Source: Acidovorax sp. Leaf191 (lineage in GTDB: Bacteria > Pseudomonadota > Gammaproteobacteria > Burkholderiales > Burkholderiaceae_C). Taken from it: a stretch of 64,000 nt of DNA. Location of the stretch: contig NZ_LMPT01000003.1 of the NCBI RefSeq assembly GCF_001424425.1, positions 57,260 to 121,259 on the forward strand, in the 5' to 3' direction. Below are positions 8,621 to 18,231 of this stretch, piece by piece. The position numbers were made by a program, and so were the translations under genes. The notes beneath the pieces were generated by a model. That model saw only the letters and a list, made by a program, of their open reading frames with translations, was not told where the DNA came from and did no database searches. The number at the start of each line of letters is the position of its first letter. Position 1 is the stretch's first letter.

Positions 8621-8981
8621 GGAGCCCACCCGCTGGTGCTGGGTCTTGCGCCGCCAGCTCACCCTGCGCTGCGGCCAGGCGCTCGGCGTCCTGCCGCTCG
8701 AAGCGGTTCATGGCCCAGCAGTACGCCACGACGATGCCGATGAACACCACCACCGCACCCTGCGCGGCGATCCAGTAGCCGAGCGGCCAGCCGCCCACCA
8801 CGAGCGCCTGCAGGTCGCGGGCGAAGTACGTGGCCACGAAGGACACCAGCGCCCACAGCAGCAGCAGGCCCGCCTTGAGCTTCAGGTGGCGCACGTCGTG
8901 CAGGTCGGGCGGGAACGGGCCCGCCATCTCGGCGTCCGCAGGCCGGGCGGGCCCCGGCTGCGTGAACTGCATCACAGACAC
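8604..8981 (-). CDS. DUF4212 symporter small subunit
   Basis: A 125-aa membrane protein of the DUF4212 (sodium/substrate symporter small subunit) type, with two TM helices: KLKAGLLLLWALVSFVATYF and a second around IAAQGAVVVFIGIVVAYCWA, ending in NRFERQDAER. The start may be GTG at 8981 or ATG at 8972; neither has a clear ribosome-binding site. A perfect 9-bp inverted repeat (8981-9000) sits exactly at the start and could hinder or regulate initiation. The gene overlaps the large subunit downstream, so the two products are made together. Confidence 0.88.
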   Translation of the reverse strand: MSVMQFTQPGPARPADAEMAGPFPPDLHDVRHLKLKAGLLLLWALVSFVATYFARDLQALVVGGWPLGYWIAAQGAVVVFIGIVVAYCWAMNRFERQDAERLAAAQGELAAQDPAPAGGLHGPHG

Positions 8982-9000
8982 CGCAGTGCAGGCACTGCGG
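8981..9000. repeat. Perfect hairpin at the symporter operon start
   Basis: CCGCAGTGC and GCACTGCGG are separated by only AG. It overlaps the putative GTG start of the DUF4212 gene and lies downstream of ppsA on the same strand. It could be a terminator remnant without a T run, or an initiation-blocking hairpin. Confidence 0.45.
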
Positions 9001-9051
9001 CAGGTGGTGCAGACAGTGCGCGCATACCGCAGTCCCCCGGGGTCTGGGCGT

Positions 9052-11442
9052 TCAGCCCGCCAATTGCTGCCAGGTCGCGATCACGCTGTCAGGATTGAGC
9101 GAGATCGACGAGATGCCTTCCTTGGACAGCCACTGCGCAAAGTCAGGATGGTCGCTGGGGCCCTGGCCGCAGATGCCGATGTACTTGCCCTGGGCCAGGC
9201 AGGCCTTGATGGCCTTTTCCACCAGCGCCAGCACGGCAGGGTCACGCTCGTCGAAGTCCTGCGCCAGCAGCTCCAGGCCCGAATCGCGGTCCAGCCCCAG
9301 CGTGAGCTGGGTCAGGTCGTTGGAGCCGATGGAAAAACCGTCGAAGAACTCCAGGAAGCGCTCGGCCAGGATGGCGTTGCTCGGCACCTCGCACATCATG
9401 ATGACCTTGAGGTCGTCCTTGCCACGCGAGAGGCCGTGGGTGGCCAGCAGCTTGGTCACGCGCTCGGCCTGGCCCAGCGTGCGGACAAAGGGCACCATCA
9501 CCTGCACGTTGGTCAGGCCCATGTCGTTGCGCACGCGCTTCAAAGCCTCGCACTCCATCGCAAAGGCTTCACCGAAGTCTTCGCTGATGTAGCGCGCCGC
9601 ACCGCGAAAGCCCAGCATCGGGTTTTCTTCCTCGGGCTCGTAGCGGCTGCCGCCAATCAGCTTGCGGTACTCGTTGGACTTGAAGTCCGACAGGCGCACG
9701 ATCACGGGCTTGGGGTAGAACGCGGCGGCGATGGTGGCCACGCCTTCGGCGACCTTGTCGACGTAGAAGGCGCGCGGGCTGGCGTGGCCGCGGGCCACCG
9801 ACTCCACGGCCTTCTTCAGGTCGGCATCGATCTGAGGGTAGTCCAGGATGGCCTTGGGGTGCACGCCGATGTTGTTGTTGATGATGAACTCGAGCCGCGC
9901 CAGGCCCACGCCTTCGTTGGGCAGCTGGCAGAAGTCGAAGGCGAGCTGGGGGTTGCCCACGTTCATCATGATCTTGGTCTTGATGGCGGGCATCTCGCCG
10001 CGCTGCACCTCGGTGACCTCGGTCTCGAGCAGGCCGTCGTAGATGTGGCCGGTGTCGCCCTCGGCGCAGCTCACGGTGACGAGCGTGCCGTCTTTGAGCA
10101 GCTCGGTCGCGTCACCGCAGCCCACCACGGCCGGAATGCCCAGCTCGCGCGCAATGATGGCCGCGTGGCAGGTGCGCCCGCCGCGGTTGGTGACGATGGC
10201 GCTCGCGCGCTTCATCACAGGCTCCCAGTTGGGGTCGGTCATGTCGGTGACCAGCACGTCGCCGGGCTGCACCTTGTCCATCTCACTGATGCTGTGCACC
10301 AGGCGCACGGGGCCGGTACCGATCTTCTGGCCGATGGCGCGGCCCTCGGCCAGCACGGTGCCGGAACCCTTGAGCTTGAAGCGCTGCTCGGCCTGGCCCT
10401 TGGACTGGCTTTTCACCGTCTCGGGGCGGGCCTGCAGGATGTAGAGCAGGCCGTCGGTGCCGTCCTTGCCCCATTCGATGTCCATGGGGCGGCCATAGTG
10501 CTGCTCGATCACCAGCGCGTAGTGCGCCAGCTGCTGCACGTCGGCGTCGCTCAGCGAATAGCGGTTGCGCTGCTCGGTGGCCACGTCGATGGTCTTCACG
10601 AGCTTGCCGCTGGCCTTCTTTTCGTCGGCCGAGGCAAACACCATCTGCAGGAGCTTGCTGCCCAGGTTGCGGCGGATCACGGCCTGCTTGCCCGCCTTGA
10701 GCATGGGCTTGTGCACGTAGAACTCGTCGGGGTTCACGGCGCCTTGCACCACGGTCTCGCCCAGGCCGTAGCTGCTGGTGATGAACACGACGTCTTCGAA
10801 GCCCGATTCGGTGTCGATGGTGAACATCACGCCAGCGGCGCCCAGGTCGGAGCGCACCATGCGCTGCACGCCGGCCGACAGGGCCACCACGTCGTGCTCG
10901 AAGCCCTTGTGCACGCGGTAGGAGATGGCGCGGTCGTTGTACAGCGACGCGAACACTTCCTTCATCTTGTGCAGGACGTCGTCGATGCCCACCACGTTCA
11001 GGAAGGTCTCCTGCTGGCCCGCGAACGATGCGTCGGGCAGGTCTTCGGCCGTGGCGGACGAGCGCACGGCGAACGATGCGGCCGGGTTGCCGGCGCTCAG
11101 CGTGGCGAAGGCTTCGGCAATGGCGGCCTGCAGGTCGGCCGGGAAGGGCTGGGCCTCGACCATGGCGCGGATCTCGGCGCCCACCGTGGCCAGGGCGCGC
11201 ACATCTTCGGTGTCCAGGCTCTTGAGCTTGGCGCTGATCTTGTCGGCCAGGCCGTCGTGGGCCAGGAACTGGCGAAACGCGTGCGCCGTGGTGGCAAAGC
11301 CCGTGGGCACCCGCACACCCAGGGGCAATTGGGAGATCATCTCGCCGAGGGAGGCGTTTTTACCGCCTACGGCCTCGACATCGGTCATTCTCAGGTTTTC
11401 AAACGGTACGACCAGGGCGGTCGGGCTGAAAAGTGCAGACAT
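9052..11442 (-). CDS. ppsA: Phosphoenolpyruvate synthase
   Basis: Pyruvate, water dikinase: converts pyruvate, ATP and water to phosphoenolpyruvate, AMP and phosphate, for gluconeogenesis in the cytoplasm. The start at 11442 (GGAG upstream) gives 796 aa, the normal PpsA length; the frame stays open further upstream but that part is not conserved. The N-terminal ATP-grasp part contains [11 protein letters not shown] and [20 protein letters not shown]. The central swivelling domain has [20 protein letters not shown] with the phospho-acceptor H426. The C-terminal PEP/pyruvate barrel has [12 protein letters not shown] with catalytic C758. It is divergent from ppsR, which encodes its bifunctional kinase/phosphorylase, across about 200 bp. 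Confidence 0.98.
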   Translation of the reverse strand: MSALFSPTALVVPFENLRMTDVEAVGGKNASLGEMISQLPLGVRVPTGFATTAHAFRQFLAHDGLADKISAKLKSLDTEDVRALATVGAEIRAMVEAQPFPADLQAAIAEAFATLSAGNPAASFAVRSSATAEDLPDASFAGQQETFLNVVGIDDVLHKMKEVFASLYNDRAISYRVHKGFEHDVVALSAGVQRMVRSDLGAAGVMFTIDTESGFEDVVFITSSYGLGETVVQGAVNPDEFYVHKPMLKAGKQAVIRRNLGSKLLQMVFASADEKKASGKLVKTIDVATEQRNRYSLSDADVQQLAHYALVIEQHYGRPMDIEWGKDGTDGLLYILQARPETVKSQSKGQAEQRFKLKGSGTVLAEGRAIGQKIGTGPVRLVHSISEMDKVQPGDVLVTDMTDPNWEPVMKRASAIVTNRGGRTCHAAIIARELGIPAVVGCGDATELLKDGTLVTVSCAEGDTGHIYDGLLETEVTEVQRGEMPAIKTKIMMNVGNPQLAFDFCQLPNEGVGLARLEFIINNNIGVHPKAILDYPQIDADLKKAVESVARGHASPRAFYVDKVAEGVATIAAAFYPKPVIVRLSDFKSNEYRKLIGGSRYEPEEENPMLGFRGAARYISEDFGEAFAMECEALKRVRNDMGLTNVQVMVPFVRTLGQAERVTKLLATHGLSRGKDDLKVIMMCEVPSNAILAERFLEFFDGFSIGSNDLTQLTLGLDRDSGLELLAQDFDERDPAVLALVEKAIKACLAQGKYIGICGQGPSDHPDFAQWLSKEGISSISLNPDSVIATWQQLAG

Positions 11443-11582
11443 GGGAAAGCTCCAGAAGTTGAAACCGGGTCTGCGCGCCCGCCCCTTGCTGTACCTGGGA
11501 GCGATGGGCGAGCTGCCATGCACGGCGGGTGGCTTTGTCGTTGTGGTTGTAGGCCGACGAAGTGCATGGTGAGAATTTGGAT

Positions 11583-11595
11583 AATTGTCACAATT
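11583..11595. promoter_or_regulatory. Inverted repeat in the ppsA-ppsR divergent promoter region
   Basis: AATTGT-C-ACAATT, a 13-bp palindrome, in an AT-rich patch 52 bp before ppsR and 140 bp before ppsA. It has the size and symmetry of a repressor half-site pair. The protein that binds it is unknown. Confidence 0.35.
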
Positions 11596-11647
11596 GTAGG
11601 CCTGCGGCACTGGCGGCAGGCTGACGCACTGAAAGGCCCCCTGCTCC

Positions 11648-12469
11648 ATGCACACGCGCACCGTATTTTTCGTCTCTGACGGCACCGGCATCACGGCCGA
11701 GACTTTTGGCAATGCCATTTTGGCCCAGTTCGAGATGAAGCCGCGCCACGTGCGCCTGCCCTTCATCGACAGCGTGGACAAGGCCCACCAGACGGTCCGC
11801 CAGATCAACCACACGGCCGAGATGGAGGGCAAGAAGCCCATCGTCTTCACCACGCTGGTGAACATGGAGGTCCTGAAGGTCATCCAGGAAGGCTGCAAGG
11901 GCATGCTGCTCGACATGTTCGGCACCTTCGTGCACCCGCTGGAGGAAGAGCTGGGCATCAAGTCGCACCACCGCGTCGGCCGCTTCAGCGACGTGAGCCG
12001 CAGCAAGGAATACACCGACCGCATCGAGGCCATCAACTTCAGCCTGGCCCACGACGACGGCCAGAGCAACCGCGACCTGGCCGGTGCCGACGTGATCCTG
12101 GTCGGAGTGAGCCGCAGTGGCAAGACACCCACCAGCCTGTACCTGGCCATGCAGTGCGGCCTGAAAGCCGCCAACTACCCGCTGATCCCCGAAGACTTCG
12201 AGCGCCGCCAGTTGCCGCCCGCGCTGGTGCCGCACCGCGCCAAGATCTTCGGGCTGACCATCCAGCCCGAGCGCCTGTCCGAGATCCGCAACGAACGCCG
12301 CCCCGGCTCCAAGTACGCCGACCTGGTGAACTGCCGCCACGAGGTGGCCGAGGCCGAGGCGATGATGCGGCGATCGGGCATCCGGTGGCTGTCGACCACG
12401 ACCAAGTCGATCGAAGAGATTGCGACGACGATCCTGCAGGAGATCCGGCCGGAGCGGCTGGTGTATTGA
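11648..12469 (+). CDS. ppsR: PEP synthase regulatory protein (bifunctional kinase/pyrophosphorylase)
   Basis: A 273-aa DUF299 protein that inactivates PpsA by ADP-dependent threonine phosphorylation and reactivates it by phosphate-dependent dephosphorylation, switching gluconeogenesis. It starts with the family hallmark [19 protein letters not shown]. The P-loop-like [15 protein letters not shown] lies at about residues 152-166. [20 protein letters not shown] follows, and the protein ends with a helical region containing [12 protein letters not shown]. Length matches the family. Its divergent position next to ppsA is the usual pairing. Confidence 0.97.
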   Translation: MHTRTVFFVSDGTGITAETFGNAILAQFEMKPRHVRLPFIDSVDKAHQTVRQINHTAEMEGKKPIVFTTLVNMEVLKVIQEGCKGMLLDMFGTFVHPLEEELGIKSHHRVGRFSDVSRSKEYTDRIEAINFSLAHDDGQSNRDLAGADVILVGVSRSGKTPTSLYLAMQCGLKAANYPLIPEDFERRQLPPALVPHRAKIFGLTIQPERLSEIRNERRPGSKYADLVNCRHEVAEAEAMMRRSGIRWLSTTTKSIEEIATTILQEIRPERLVY

Positions 12470-12537
12470 CGGGCCAACCCACCGAGCGCGCGCGTCAAAT
12501 CTGCCGCGCAGCCGTCATTTGAGTGAAAAACAAGGCT

Positions 12538-12569
12538 CTACCGCTTGTCCAGCAAGCGCTAGCAGCTAT
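12538..12569. repeat. Dispersed intergenic palindrome, copy 2
   Basis: CTACCGCTTGTCCAGCAAGC followed by GCTAGCAGCTAT. The arms CCGCTTG/CAAGCG match the other copies. It lies 90 bp before the small gene at 12660. Confidence 0.65.
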
Positions 12570-12659
12570 CAATTAATGAGCAACCGCACACCACACACCT
12601 TGCCCGCCTGAAAGCACGCGGACAAGGCGGCGCTGTGCCGCTGCGCCTGGAGCACCCTT

Positions 12660-12914
12660 TTGAAAAAATCCACCGTCCTTCGCGCTGTTCTGATGACCTT
12701 GGCATTCGCCGTGGTGGTCACCCTGTTCATCGGCAAGCGCTGGTACGACTACGTGAGCAGCGCCAGCTCGCCCTACGACGAAGTAGGGATCGAGCTGAAC
12801 TCCCGCGCGCCCGGTCCCATCAACCGGTGGGGCTGCGCCAAGCTGCAGGAACGCTTTGCCCGGGCGACGCCGCCGTACGGGTGTTCGGCGGGCAACGGAC
12901 GGCAGTGGAAGTAA
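12660..12914 (+). CDS. Small hypothetical membrane-anchored protein
   Basis: An 84-aa protein starting at TTG (TGGAG about 9 nt upstream). Residues 8-24 (RAVLMTLAFAVVVTLFI) form one N-terminal membrane segment or uncleaved signal, followed by a short periplasmic part with two cysteines (WGCAKL and PYGCSAG). I do not recognise it. It is convergent with the metal-efflux operon, with only 9 bp between stops. The weak start codon and lack of family make it less certain than its neighbours, but its composition looks coding. Confidence 0.55.
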   Translation: MKKSTVLRAVLMTLAFAVVVTLFIGKRWYDYVSSASSPYDEVGIELNSRAPGPINRWGCAKLQERFARATPPYGCSAGNGRQWK

Positions 12915-12923
12915 GCGAGGCGG

Positions 12924-13313
12924 TTACTTCACCGCAAACCGCACGTTCGCCGGCTTCTTGCCCGGCAAGGTCACCAGCGCCACCACCTTGGTGCCCGCGG
13001 CCACTTTGAACGAGCCCTTGGCTTCGAGCTTGCCCTCGCCCGCGGGCACCAGCACGGCCTCGGATTTCTCCGTGCCGTTGAGCAGGGTGAGCTTGGCGGT
13101 CACCCCCTCGGAGCTGGCCGCCTTGCCGTGGTCGCGCAGGTGCAGCGTGATGGCGTCCGGCTTGGCAACCAGTTCGTAGTCCATATCGTGGGTACCGGCC
13201 ACGATGCCGCCGTGCTGGGGCTTGTGGTCGTCGCCATGGGCATGGTTGCCGGCGGCAAACGCAGCGCCGCTCACGGCCAGTGCGAGCGTGGCGATGAAGT
13301 ATTTGGTGTTCAT
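12924..13313 (-). CDS. His-rich periplasmic protein of the metal-efflux operon
   Basis: A 129-aa protein with a cleavable signal peptide (YFIATLALAVSGAAFA). A His-rich stretch, NHAHGDDHKPQHGG, is followed by a small beta-rich domain (YELVAKPDAITLHLRDHGK, AKLTLLNGTEKSEAVLVPA). The second part resembles the N-terminal extension found in some CzcB adaptors, here encoded as a free protein. AAGGA precedes the ATG. It is the last gene of the czc-like set, 73 nt after czcA, with an 11-bp tandem repeat in between. A metal-buffering or delivery role is inference. Confidence 0.8.
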   Translation of the reverse strand: MNTKYFIATLALAVSGAAFAAGNHAHGDDHKPQHGGIVAGTHDMDYELVAKPDAITLHLRDHGKAASSEGVTAKLTLLNGTEKSEAVLVPAGEGKLEAKGSFKVAAGTKVVALVTLPGKKPANVRFAVK

Positions 13314-13330
13314 GAAAGTCCTTTCAAAGG

Positions 13331-13372
13331 GTGGTCAAAGGCTGGTCAAAAGCTGGTCAAACGCTGGTTGAG
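13331..13372. repeat. Four 11-bp tandem repeats between czcA and the His-rich gene
   Basis: GGTCAAA (last copy GGTTGAG) recurs at 13333, 13344, 13355 and 13366, a period of exactly 11 bp, each within a ctggtcaaaag-like unit. It lies between the czcA stop and the ribosome-binding site of the next gene on the minus strand. Confidence 0.7.
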
Positions 13373-13386
13373 GCAGCGGCAAAAAA

Positions 13387-16300
13387 TCAAAAAGCCTCGG
13401 CGTTCTTGTCGTCCAGCAGGCGCTCGGCATCGCGGCGGCCGAACAGCCAGAACAGGGCCGGGGTCAGGAAGGTGTCGAGCAGGGTCGAGCTGATCAGGCC
13501 CGAGAAGATCACCACCGCCACCGGGTGCAATATCTCGGTGCCGGGGCGTTCGGCCTCCAGCAGCAGCGGGGCCAGCGCAAAGGCGGTGACCAGGGCCGTC
13601 ATGAGCACAGGGGACAGGCGCTCCAGCGAGCCGCGCACGATCATCGCGGTGTCGAAGTTCTCGCCCTCCACGCGCATCAGGTTCAGGTAGTGGCTCACCT
13701 TCAGGATGCCGTTGCGCACCGAGATGCCCGCCAGCGTGATGAAGCCGATCAGCGCCGCCACCGACAGCGGCTGGCCCGAGATCCACAGCCCCAGCACGGC
13801 GCCCACCAGCGCCAGCGGGATGTTGGCCATGATCAGCGCCGACAGCGTGGCCGAGCGGTAGCGCGTGTACAGCACCACGAACATCAGCACCAGCGAGACC
13901 ACGGCCAGCATGCCCACCAGGCGGCTGGCCTCTTCCTGCGCCTGGAACTGGCCGCCCAGGGTGATGAAGTAGCCATCCGGCAAACGCGTCTCGCCCACCA
14001 CCTTGCGGATGTCGGCCACCACGTCGGACAGCGCCCGGCCCTGCGCGTTGGCCGAGAGCACGATGCGCCGCTTGCCATCGTCGCGGCTGATCTGGTTGGG
14101 GCCGTCGCCGTCCTCGATGCTGGCCAGGCGCGACAGCGGCACGCGCCCGCGCGGGGTCTCGATCATGATCTGCGCCAGGCCGTCCAGCGAGCGCGCGCTC
14201 TCGGGCAGGCGCACCACCAGCGCAAAGCGCCGGCTGCCCTCCACGATCTGCGTCACCTTTTCGCCCTCCACCAGGCCCTGCAAGGTGGCCAGCACCTGCG
14301 CGGCCGGCACCCCGTACTGGGCGGCCGCGGCATGGTCCACGCGCACGGTGATCTGCGGCGCCAGCACCTGCTTTTCCACCTCCAGGTCGGCCAGCCCGTC
14401 GATGCTGGCCAGGCGCCCACGCAGCGCATCGGCCTGCCCGCGCAGGGTATCGAGGTCCTCGCCGAAGAGCTTGATCGCGATCTGCGAGCGCACGCCCGAA
14501 AGCATGTGGTCGATGCGGTGCGAGATCGGCTGGCCGATGGCAATCGCCGCCGGCATCTGCGCCAGCCGGCTGCGGATGTCGGCCTGCACCTCGGCCATGC
14601 TGCGCTTGAGCTCGGCCGCGGGCAGCAGACCCACGTCGAGCTCGCTCACGTGCACGCCCTCGGCATGCTCGTCCAGCTCGGCCCGGCCGCTGCGCCGGCC
14701 CACGTGCGTGACCTCGGGCACTTGGCGCACCAGCACCTCGGCCTGGCTGGCCAGCGCGGCCGATTCCGCCAGCGTCACGCCCGGGTTCAGGCGCATGCCG
14801 ATGAGCAGCGTGCCCTCGTTGAACGGCGGCAAGAAGGTGGTCGGAAAGAACGGCACCGCCGCCACCGACAGCACCACCGCCACGGCACTCACCGCCATGG
14901 CGACGCGCGGATGCGCCAGCACCCGGGTGAGCCCGCCGCGGTAACGCGCCTTGAGCCAGGCCACTACGCGGGTATCGCCATGGTCCAGGTTCTTCATGCG
15001 CGGCAGCAGATAGAAGGCCAGCACCGGCGTGACCGTGACCGACACCAGCAGCGAGGCCACGGTGGAGACGATGAAGGCGATGCCCAGCGGCACGAACAAC
15101 CGCCCCTCGATGCCCGGCAGCGCGAACAACGGCAGGAACACCAGCACGATGATGGCCGTGGCGTAGAGGATGCCCGAGCGCACTTCCATCGACGCGAGCT
15201 TGACCACCTCGATGGGATGCAAGCGGTGGTTCGGGTGCTTCGCGCGGTCCATCTTCAGGCGGCGCAGCACGTTCTCCACGTCCACCACCGCATCGTCCAC
15301 CAGGCCGCCGATGGCAATCGCCAGTCCGCCCAGCGTCATGGTATTGATCGACAGGCCGAAGTACTTGAACACCAGCGCCGTGATGAAGATCGACACCGGG
15401 ATGGCTGTGAGCGCAATGACCGTGGGGCGCAGCGTGCCCAGGAACACGAACAGGATCACCGCCACGAACACCGAGGCGCCCATGAGCTTGCCCTGCAAAG
15501 TGGTGACCGAGGCCTCGATGAAGCTGGCCTGGCGGAAGGTGACGCGCGGCGCTTCCATGCCTTCGGGCAGCGACTTCTTCAGATCACCCAGCGCAGACTC
15601 GATGCTGCGCGTGAGCGCGATGGTATCGGCCGTGGGCTGCTTTTGGATGCCCAGGATCACGGCCGGCTTGCCCTCGAAGCCCGCATCGCCGCGCTTCAGG
15701 GCCGCAGCAAACGTGACCTCGGCCACCTGGCGCAGCAGCACGGGCTGGCCGTTCTTCGCGGCGAGCGCCAGGTTCTGCAGATCCTCCAGGCGCGACGTGC
15801 GGCCCAGGTGGCGGATCAGGTACTCGCGCCCGTTGAGCGCCAGGAAGCCCCCCGAGGTGTTGGCCGAGAAGCCCTTGAGCGCCCCCGTGAGCTGGTCGTG
15901 CGTGATGCCCAGCTCGGCCATGCGCGCCGTGTTGGGCTGCACCTGGAACTGGCGCACTTCGCCGCCGATGGGAATCACCTGCGCCACGCCGGCGATCGCC
16001 AGCAGGCGCGGGCGCAACACCCAGTCGGCGTACTCGCGCACGGCCATGGGCGTGGTGCGCTGCACGTCGATGGGGATCGCCACCTGCATGATCTCGCCCA
16101 TGATGGAGCTGATGGGCCCCATGCGCGGCGTCACGCCCGCGGGCAGGCCCTCCTCCATGGACGACAGGCGTTCGGACACCATCTGCCGGGCGCGGAAGAT
16201 GTCCATGCTCCAGTCGAAGGTGACGTAGATGAAGGACAGGCCCGCGCTGGAGGTGGAGCGCACGCTCTCCACGCCGGGCAGGCCGTTCATGGTCGTCTCC

Positions 16301-16506
16301 AGCGGAAAGGTGATGAGCTGCTCCACCTCTTCGGCGGCCATGCCGCCAGCCTCCGTCATCAGCGTGACGGTCGGCTTGTTGAGGTCGGGGAACACATCCA
16401 CCGGAGTGCGCGACAGCGTGAAGGCTCCGTAGGCCATGAGCACGCCCGCCGCGATGAGCACCAGCAGCCGGTTGGCCAGGCTGCTTTCGAGTAGCCACTT
16501 GAACAT
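13387..16506 (-). CDS. czcA: Heavy-metal efflux RND pump, CzcA/CusA family
   Basis: A 1039-aa inner-membrane RND pump that exports metal cations using proton flow, as a trimer with a CzcB adaptor and CzcC channel. Length and order of parts fit the HME subfamily: TM1 (ANRLLVLIAAGVLMAYGAF), a porter domain with TPRMGPISSIMGEI, then a TM4 relay. In TM4 the motif is AIAIGGLVDDAVVDVEN, with D404, D405 and E411. This is nearer the AIG..D..EN pattern of CusA-type pumps than the DFG..DGA..EN of classic CzcA, so the metal (Co/Zn/Cd or Cu/Ag) cannot be fixed by name. Good AAGGGAA ribosome site. It lies 13 nt after czcB. Confidence 0.95.
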   Translation of the reverse strand: MFKWLLESSLANRLLVLIAAGVLMAYGAFTLSRTPVDVFPDLNKPTVTLMTEAGGMAAEEVEQLITFPLETTMNGLPGVESVRSTSSAGLSFIYVTFDWSMDIFRARQMVSERLSSMEEGLPAGVTPRMGPISSIMGEIMQVAIPIDVQRTTPMAVREYADWVLRPRLLAIAGVAQVIPIGGEVRQFQVQPNTARMAELGITHDQLTGALKGFSANTSGGFLALNGREYLIRHLGRTSRLEDLQNLALAAKNGQPVLLRQVAEVTFAAALKRGDAGFEGKPAVILGIQKQPTADTIALTRSIESALGDLKKSLPEGMEAPRVTFRQASFIEASVTTLQGKLMGASVFVAVILFVFLGTLRPTVIALTAIPVSIFITALVFKYFGLSINTMTLGGLAIAIGGLVDDAVVDVENVLRRLKMDRAKHPNHRLHPIEVVKLASMEVRSGILYATAIIVLVFLPLFALPGIEGRLFVPLGIAFIVSTVASLLVSVTVTPVLAFYLLPRMKNLDHGDTRVVAWLKARYRGGLTRVLAHPRVAMAVSAVAVVLSVAAVPFFPTTFLPPFNEGTLLIGMRLNPGVTLAESAALASQAEVLVRQVPEVTHVGRRSGRAELDEHAEGVHVSELDVGLLPAAELKRSMAEVQADIRSRLAQMPAAIAIGQPISHRIDHMLSGVRSQIAIKLFGEDLDTLRGQADALRGRLASIDGLADLEVEKQVLAPQITVRVDHAAAAQYGVPAAQVLATLQGLVEGEKVTQIVEGSRRFALVVRLPESARSLDGLAQIMIETPRGRVPLSRLASIEDGDGPNQISRDDGKRRIVLSANAQGRALSDVVADIRKVVGETRLPDGYFITLGGQFQAQEEASRLVGMLAVVSLVLMFVVLYTRYRSATLSALIMANIPLALVGAVLGLWISGQPLSVAALIGFITLAGISVRNGILKVSHYLNLMRVEGENFDTAMIVRGSLERLSPVLMTALVTAFALAPLLLEAERPGTEILHPVAVVIFSGLISSTLLDTFLTPALFWLFGRRDAERLLDDKNAEAF

Positions 16507-16519
16507 TGCGTGGTTCCCT

Positions 16520-17641
16520 TCAGCGGACCTGGTTGATCAGCGTGGCGCCCTGCGTGGCCACGCGGTCACCGGCCTTCAGGCCCGAGGTCACGGCCACCGA
16601 GGCACCGTCCAGCGGCACGAAGGTGACCACCCGGGGTACGAAACGCTCGGGCGACTCCTTGACCCAGACGATGGTCTGGTTGGCGGGGTTGCGCAGCAGC
16701 GAAGCCACCGGCACCTGCACGCCCGCGGCCTGCTCGGTGGACTGCACGAACACGCGCACCGGCTGGCCCAGTGCGAGGGTGCCCAGCACCGCCGAGTCGC
16801 CCGCGAACTGCAGCGGCAACGCCTGGTCGCGCAGGCTGCGCGCGGCGCCCAGAAAGCGCAGCGGCACACGCTGGCCACCCACGGCCAGCGCGGCACCGGC
16901 CACGCTCTGGGCCTGGGCGGTGTCGTAAGCCAGGGCTTCGACGCGCAGGCGCGTGGGGTCCACCACCTCGAACACCAGCTCGCGCGCATCCACCACCTGC
17001 CCTGCCACGGCGTTGGCCGAGGCGATGACACCCGAGACGGGCGCCACCAGTGCATCGCGGGTCGAAAGGCCCGCCCCCACCGCGCCCAGGCGCTGGGTGA
17101 CGCTTTGCAGCTCGCTTTCGGCCGCCTCGATCTCCTTGCGCGGCACGGTGTCCGACAGGTCCTTCAACCGCGCCACGCGGCGTACCGCCAGGTCGCGTGC
17201 CGCACGCAGCTCGGCCTGCTGGGCCAGCTGGTTGGAGCGCTCGATGGCGTCCACCGTGGGCACCACGTAGGCCAGCACCTCGCCCTTGCGCACTGCCTGG
17301 CCCACACCTGGCAGTCCCTTGGGCCCGGACTCCAGCCGGCCGGCCAGCGCGGCCTGCACCTTGCCGCCAGCATTGGGGTCCATCACCACCGTGCCGGCCA
17401 ACTCGAAGGCCTTGGGGTGCTGCCCCTCCGCCGCCACGAGGGTGCGCACACCCAGTTGGCGCTGCGCCGGCTTGGGCAAAAACACGCTGCCATCAGGCTG
17501 GCGCTTGGGGCCGTTGCCATCGGCGGCTGCGGGGGCGTCGCCGTGGTCATGGCCTTCTCCGGCGCGCGACATCAGCGGGGCGCACAGGGCGGCGGCCATC
17601 GCCACGGCCAGCACGGAATGCAGGGAGATCAAGCGCTTCAT
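16520..17641 (-). CDS. czcB: Metal-efflux periplasmic adaptor (membrane fusion protein)
   Basis: A 373-aa CzcB-type adaptor linking the RND pump to the outer-membrane channel. The start at 17641 overlaps the upstream stop as ATGA; the longer frame to 17695 lies inside the previous gene. A signal peptide (SVLAVAMAAALCAPLMSRA) is followed by GEGHDHGDAP, a His-rich metal-binding tip near the mature N-terminus. A long alpha-helical hairpin is broken by GLSTRDALVAPVSGVIA, the lipoyl/barrel-sandwich signature, then beta-barrel parts. It is coupled to the membrane protein upstream and czcA downstream. Confidence 0.93.
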   Translation of the reverse strand: MKRLISLHSVLAVAMAAALCAPLMSRAGEGHDHGDAPAAADGNGPKRQPDGSVFLPKPAQRQLGVRTLVAAEGQHPKAFELAGTVVMDPNAGGKVQAALAGRLESGPKGLPGVGQAVRKGEVLAYVVPTVDAIERSNQLAQQAELRAARDLAVRRVARLKDLSDTVPRKEIEAAESELQSVTQRLGAVGAGLSTRDALVAPVSGVIASANAVAGQVVDARELVFEVVDPTRLRVEALAYDTAQAQSVAGAALAVGGQRVPLRFLGAARSLRDQALPLQFAGDSAVLGTLALGQPVRVFVQSTEQAAGVQVPVASLLRNPANQTIVWVKESPERFVPRVVTFVPLDGASVAVTSGLKAGDRVATQGATLINQVR

Positions 17642-18195
17642 GCGGCACCTCCCTGGTGCCGGGTGCGCGCCGCGCGGCCACGCCGCACGCCCCACACCGC
17701 TGCCAAGGCCAGCAGCACGGCGGCCACAGCACCGGCCACCAGCGCGTTGCGCCGGCCTGCAGGTTCGCCATGGGCGTGCGCTGCCGCATGGATGTCGATC
17801 TCGCCAGCCAGCAGATCGGTGTCGTTGCCGGCCACCACGGTGGCGGTGACGGGGCTTGCGCCCTCGGCCAGCGGAGCGGCCAGCGCGGCCTGGAATTCGC
17901 CGTCGGCCACGCGGGTCACCGGCACGCGCGAGCCGGCAATGTCGAGCTCCAGCTGCGCCTCCTTCACCGGGCTGTTGTCGCCCGCATGGTCGAGGTAGAG
18001 CGCGAGCTTTTGTCCTTCGATCACGCCCACCAGCTCGAACAGGTCGGAGGTGGCGGCAAAGCGCGGCAGCGCGGCGCCTGCCGCTGCAGCGGGAGCTTCG
18101 CCATGGTCATGGCCGGCGTCGGCGAGCGCGGCCGGGGGCACAAGGCCCAGCACCAGGGCCAGGCCCAGTGCATGAATCAGTGAAAGGAATTGCAT
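17638..18195 (-). CDS. His-rich membrane-anchored protein of the metal-efflux operon
   Basis: A 185-aa protein I do not recognise by name. It has a signal peptide (IHALGLALVLGLVPPAALA), a mature start with DAGHDHGEAP, a beta-rich domain (LFELVGVIEGQKLALYLDHAGD, VKEAQLELDIAGSRVPV), another His patch (HAAAHAHGE), one C-terminal TM helix (ALVAGAVAAVLLALAAVWGV) and a basic tail. This topology puts a metal-binding domain on the outer face of the inner membrane. It is translationally coupled to czcB (ATGA). A role in capturing metal for the adaptor is inference; it may instead be a split CzcB N-terminal domain. Confidence 0.78.
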   Translation of the reverse strand: MQFLSLIHALGLALVLGLVPPAALADAGHDHGEAPAAAAGAALPRFAATSDLFELVGVIEGQKLALYLDHAGDNSPVKEAQLELDIAGSRVPVTRVADGEFQAALAAPLAEGASPVTATVVAGNDTDLLAGEIDIHAAAHAHGEPAGRRNALVAGAVAAVLLALAAVWGVRRGRAARTRHQGGAA

Positions 18196-18231
18196 GGTGG
18201 TTCGGAAATGAGGGATGAAAAAGCGGGGCGC

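Noticed and set aside
8830..11679. 949-codon open frame on the plus strand across ppsA
   Set aside because: It is antisense to a perfectly conserved PEP synthase; its translation is His/Gly/Ala-rich and has no domain. High GC keeps such frames open.
11443..12174. N-terminal extension of ppsA in the same frame
   Set aside because: Antisense to ppsR; the 796-aa form from 11442 has the full family length and a ribosome site.
13331..13372. CRISPR-like array
   Set aside because: Units are only 11 bp with no spacers; it is a simple tandem repeat. No CRISPR array was seen anywhere.
13525..16494. 989-codon plus-strand frame opposite czcA
   Set aside because: Shadow of the RND pump gene, rich in His, Gln and Arg with no recognisable motif.
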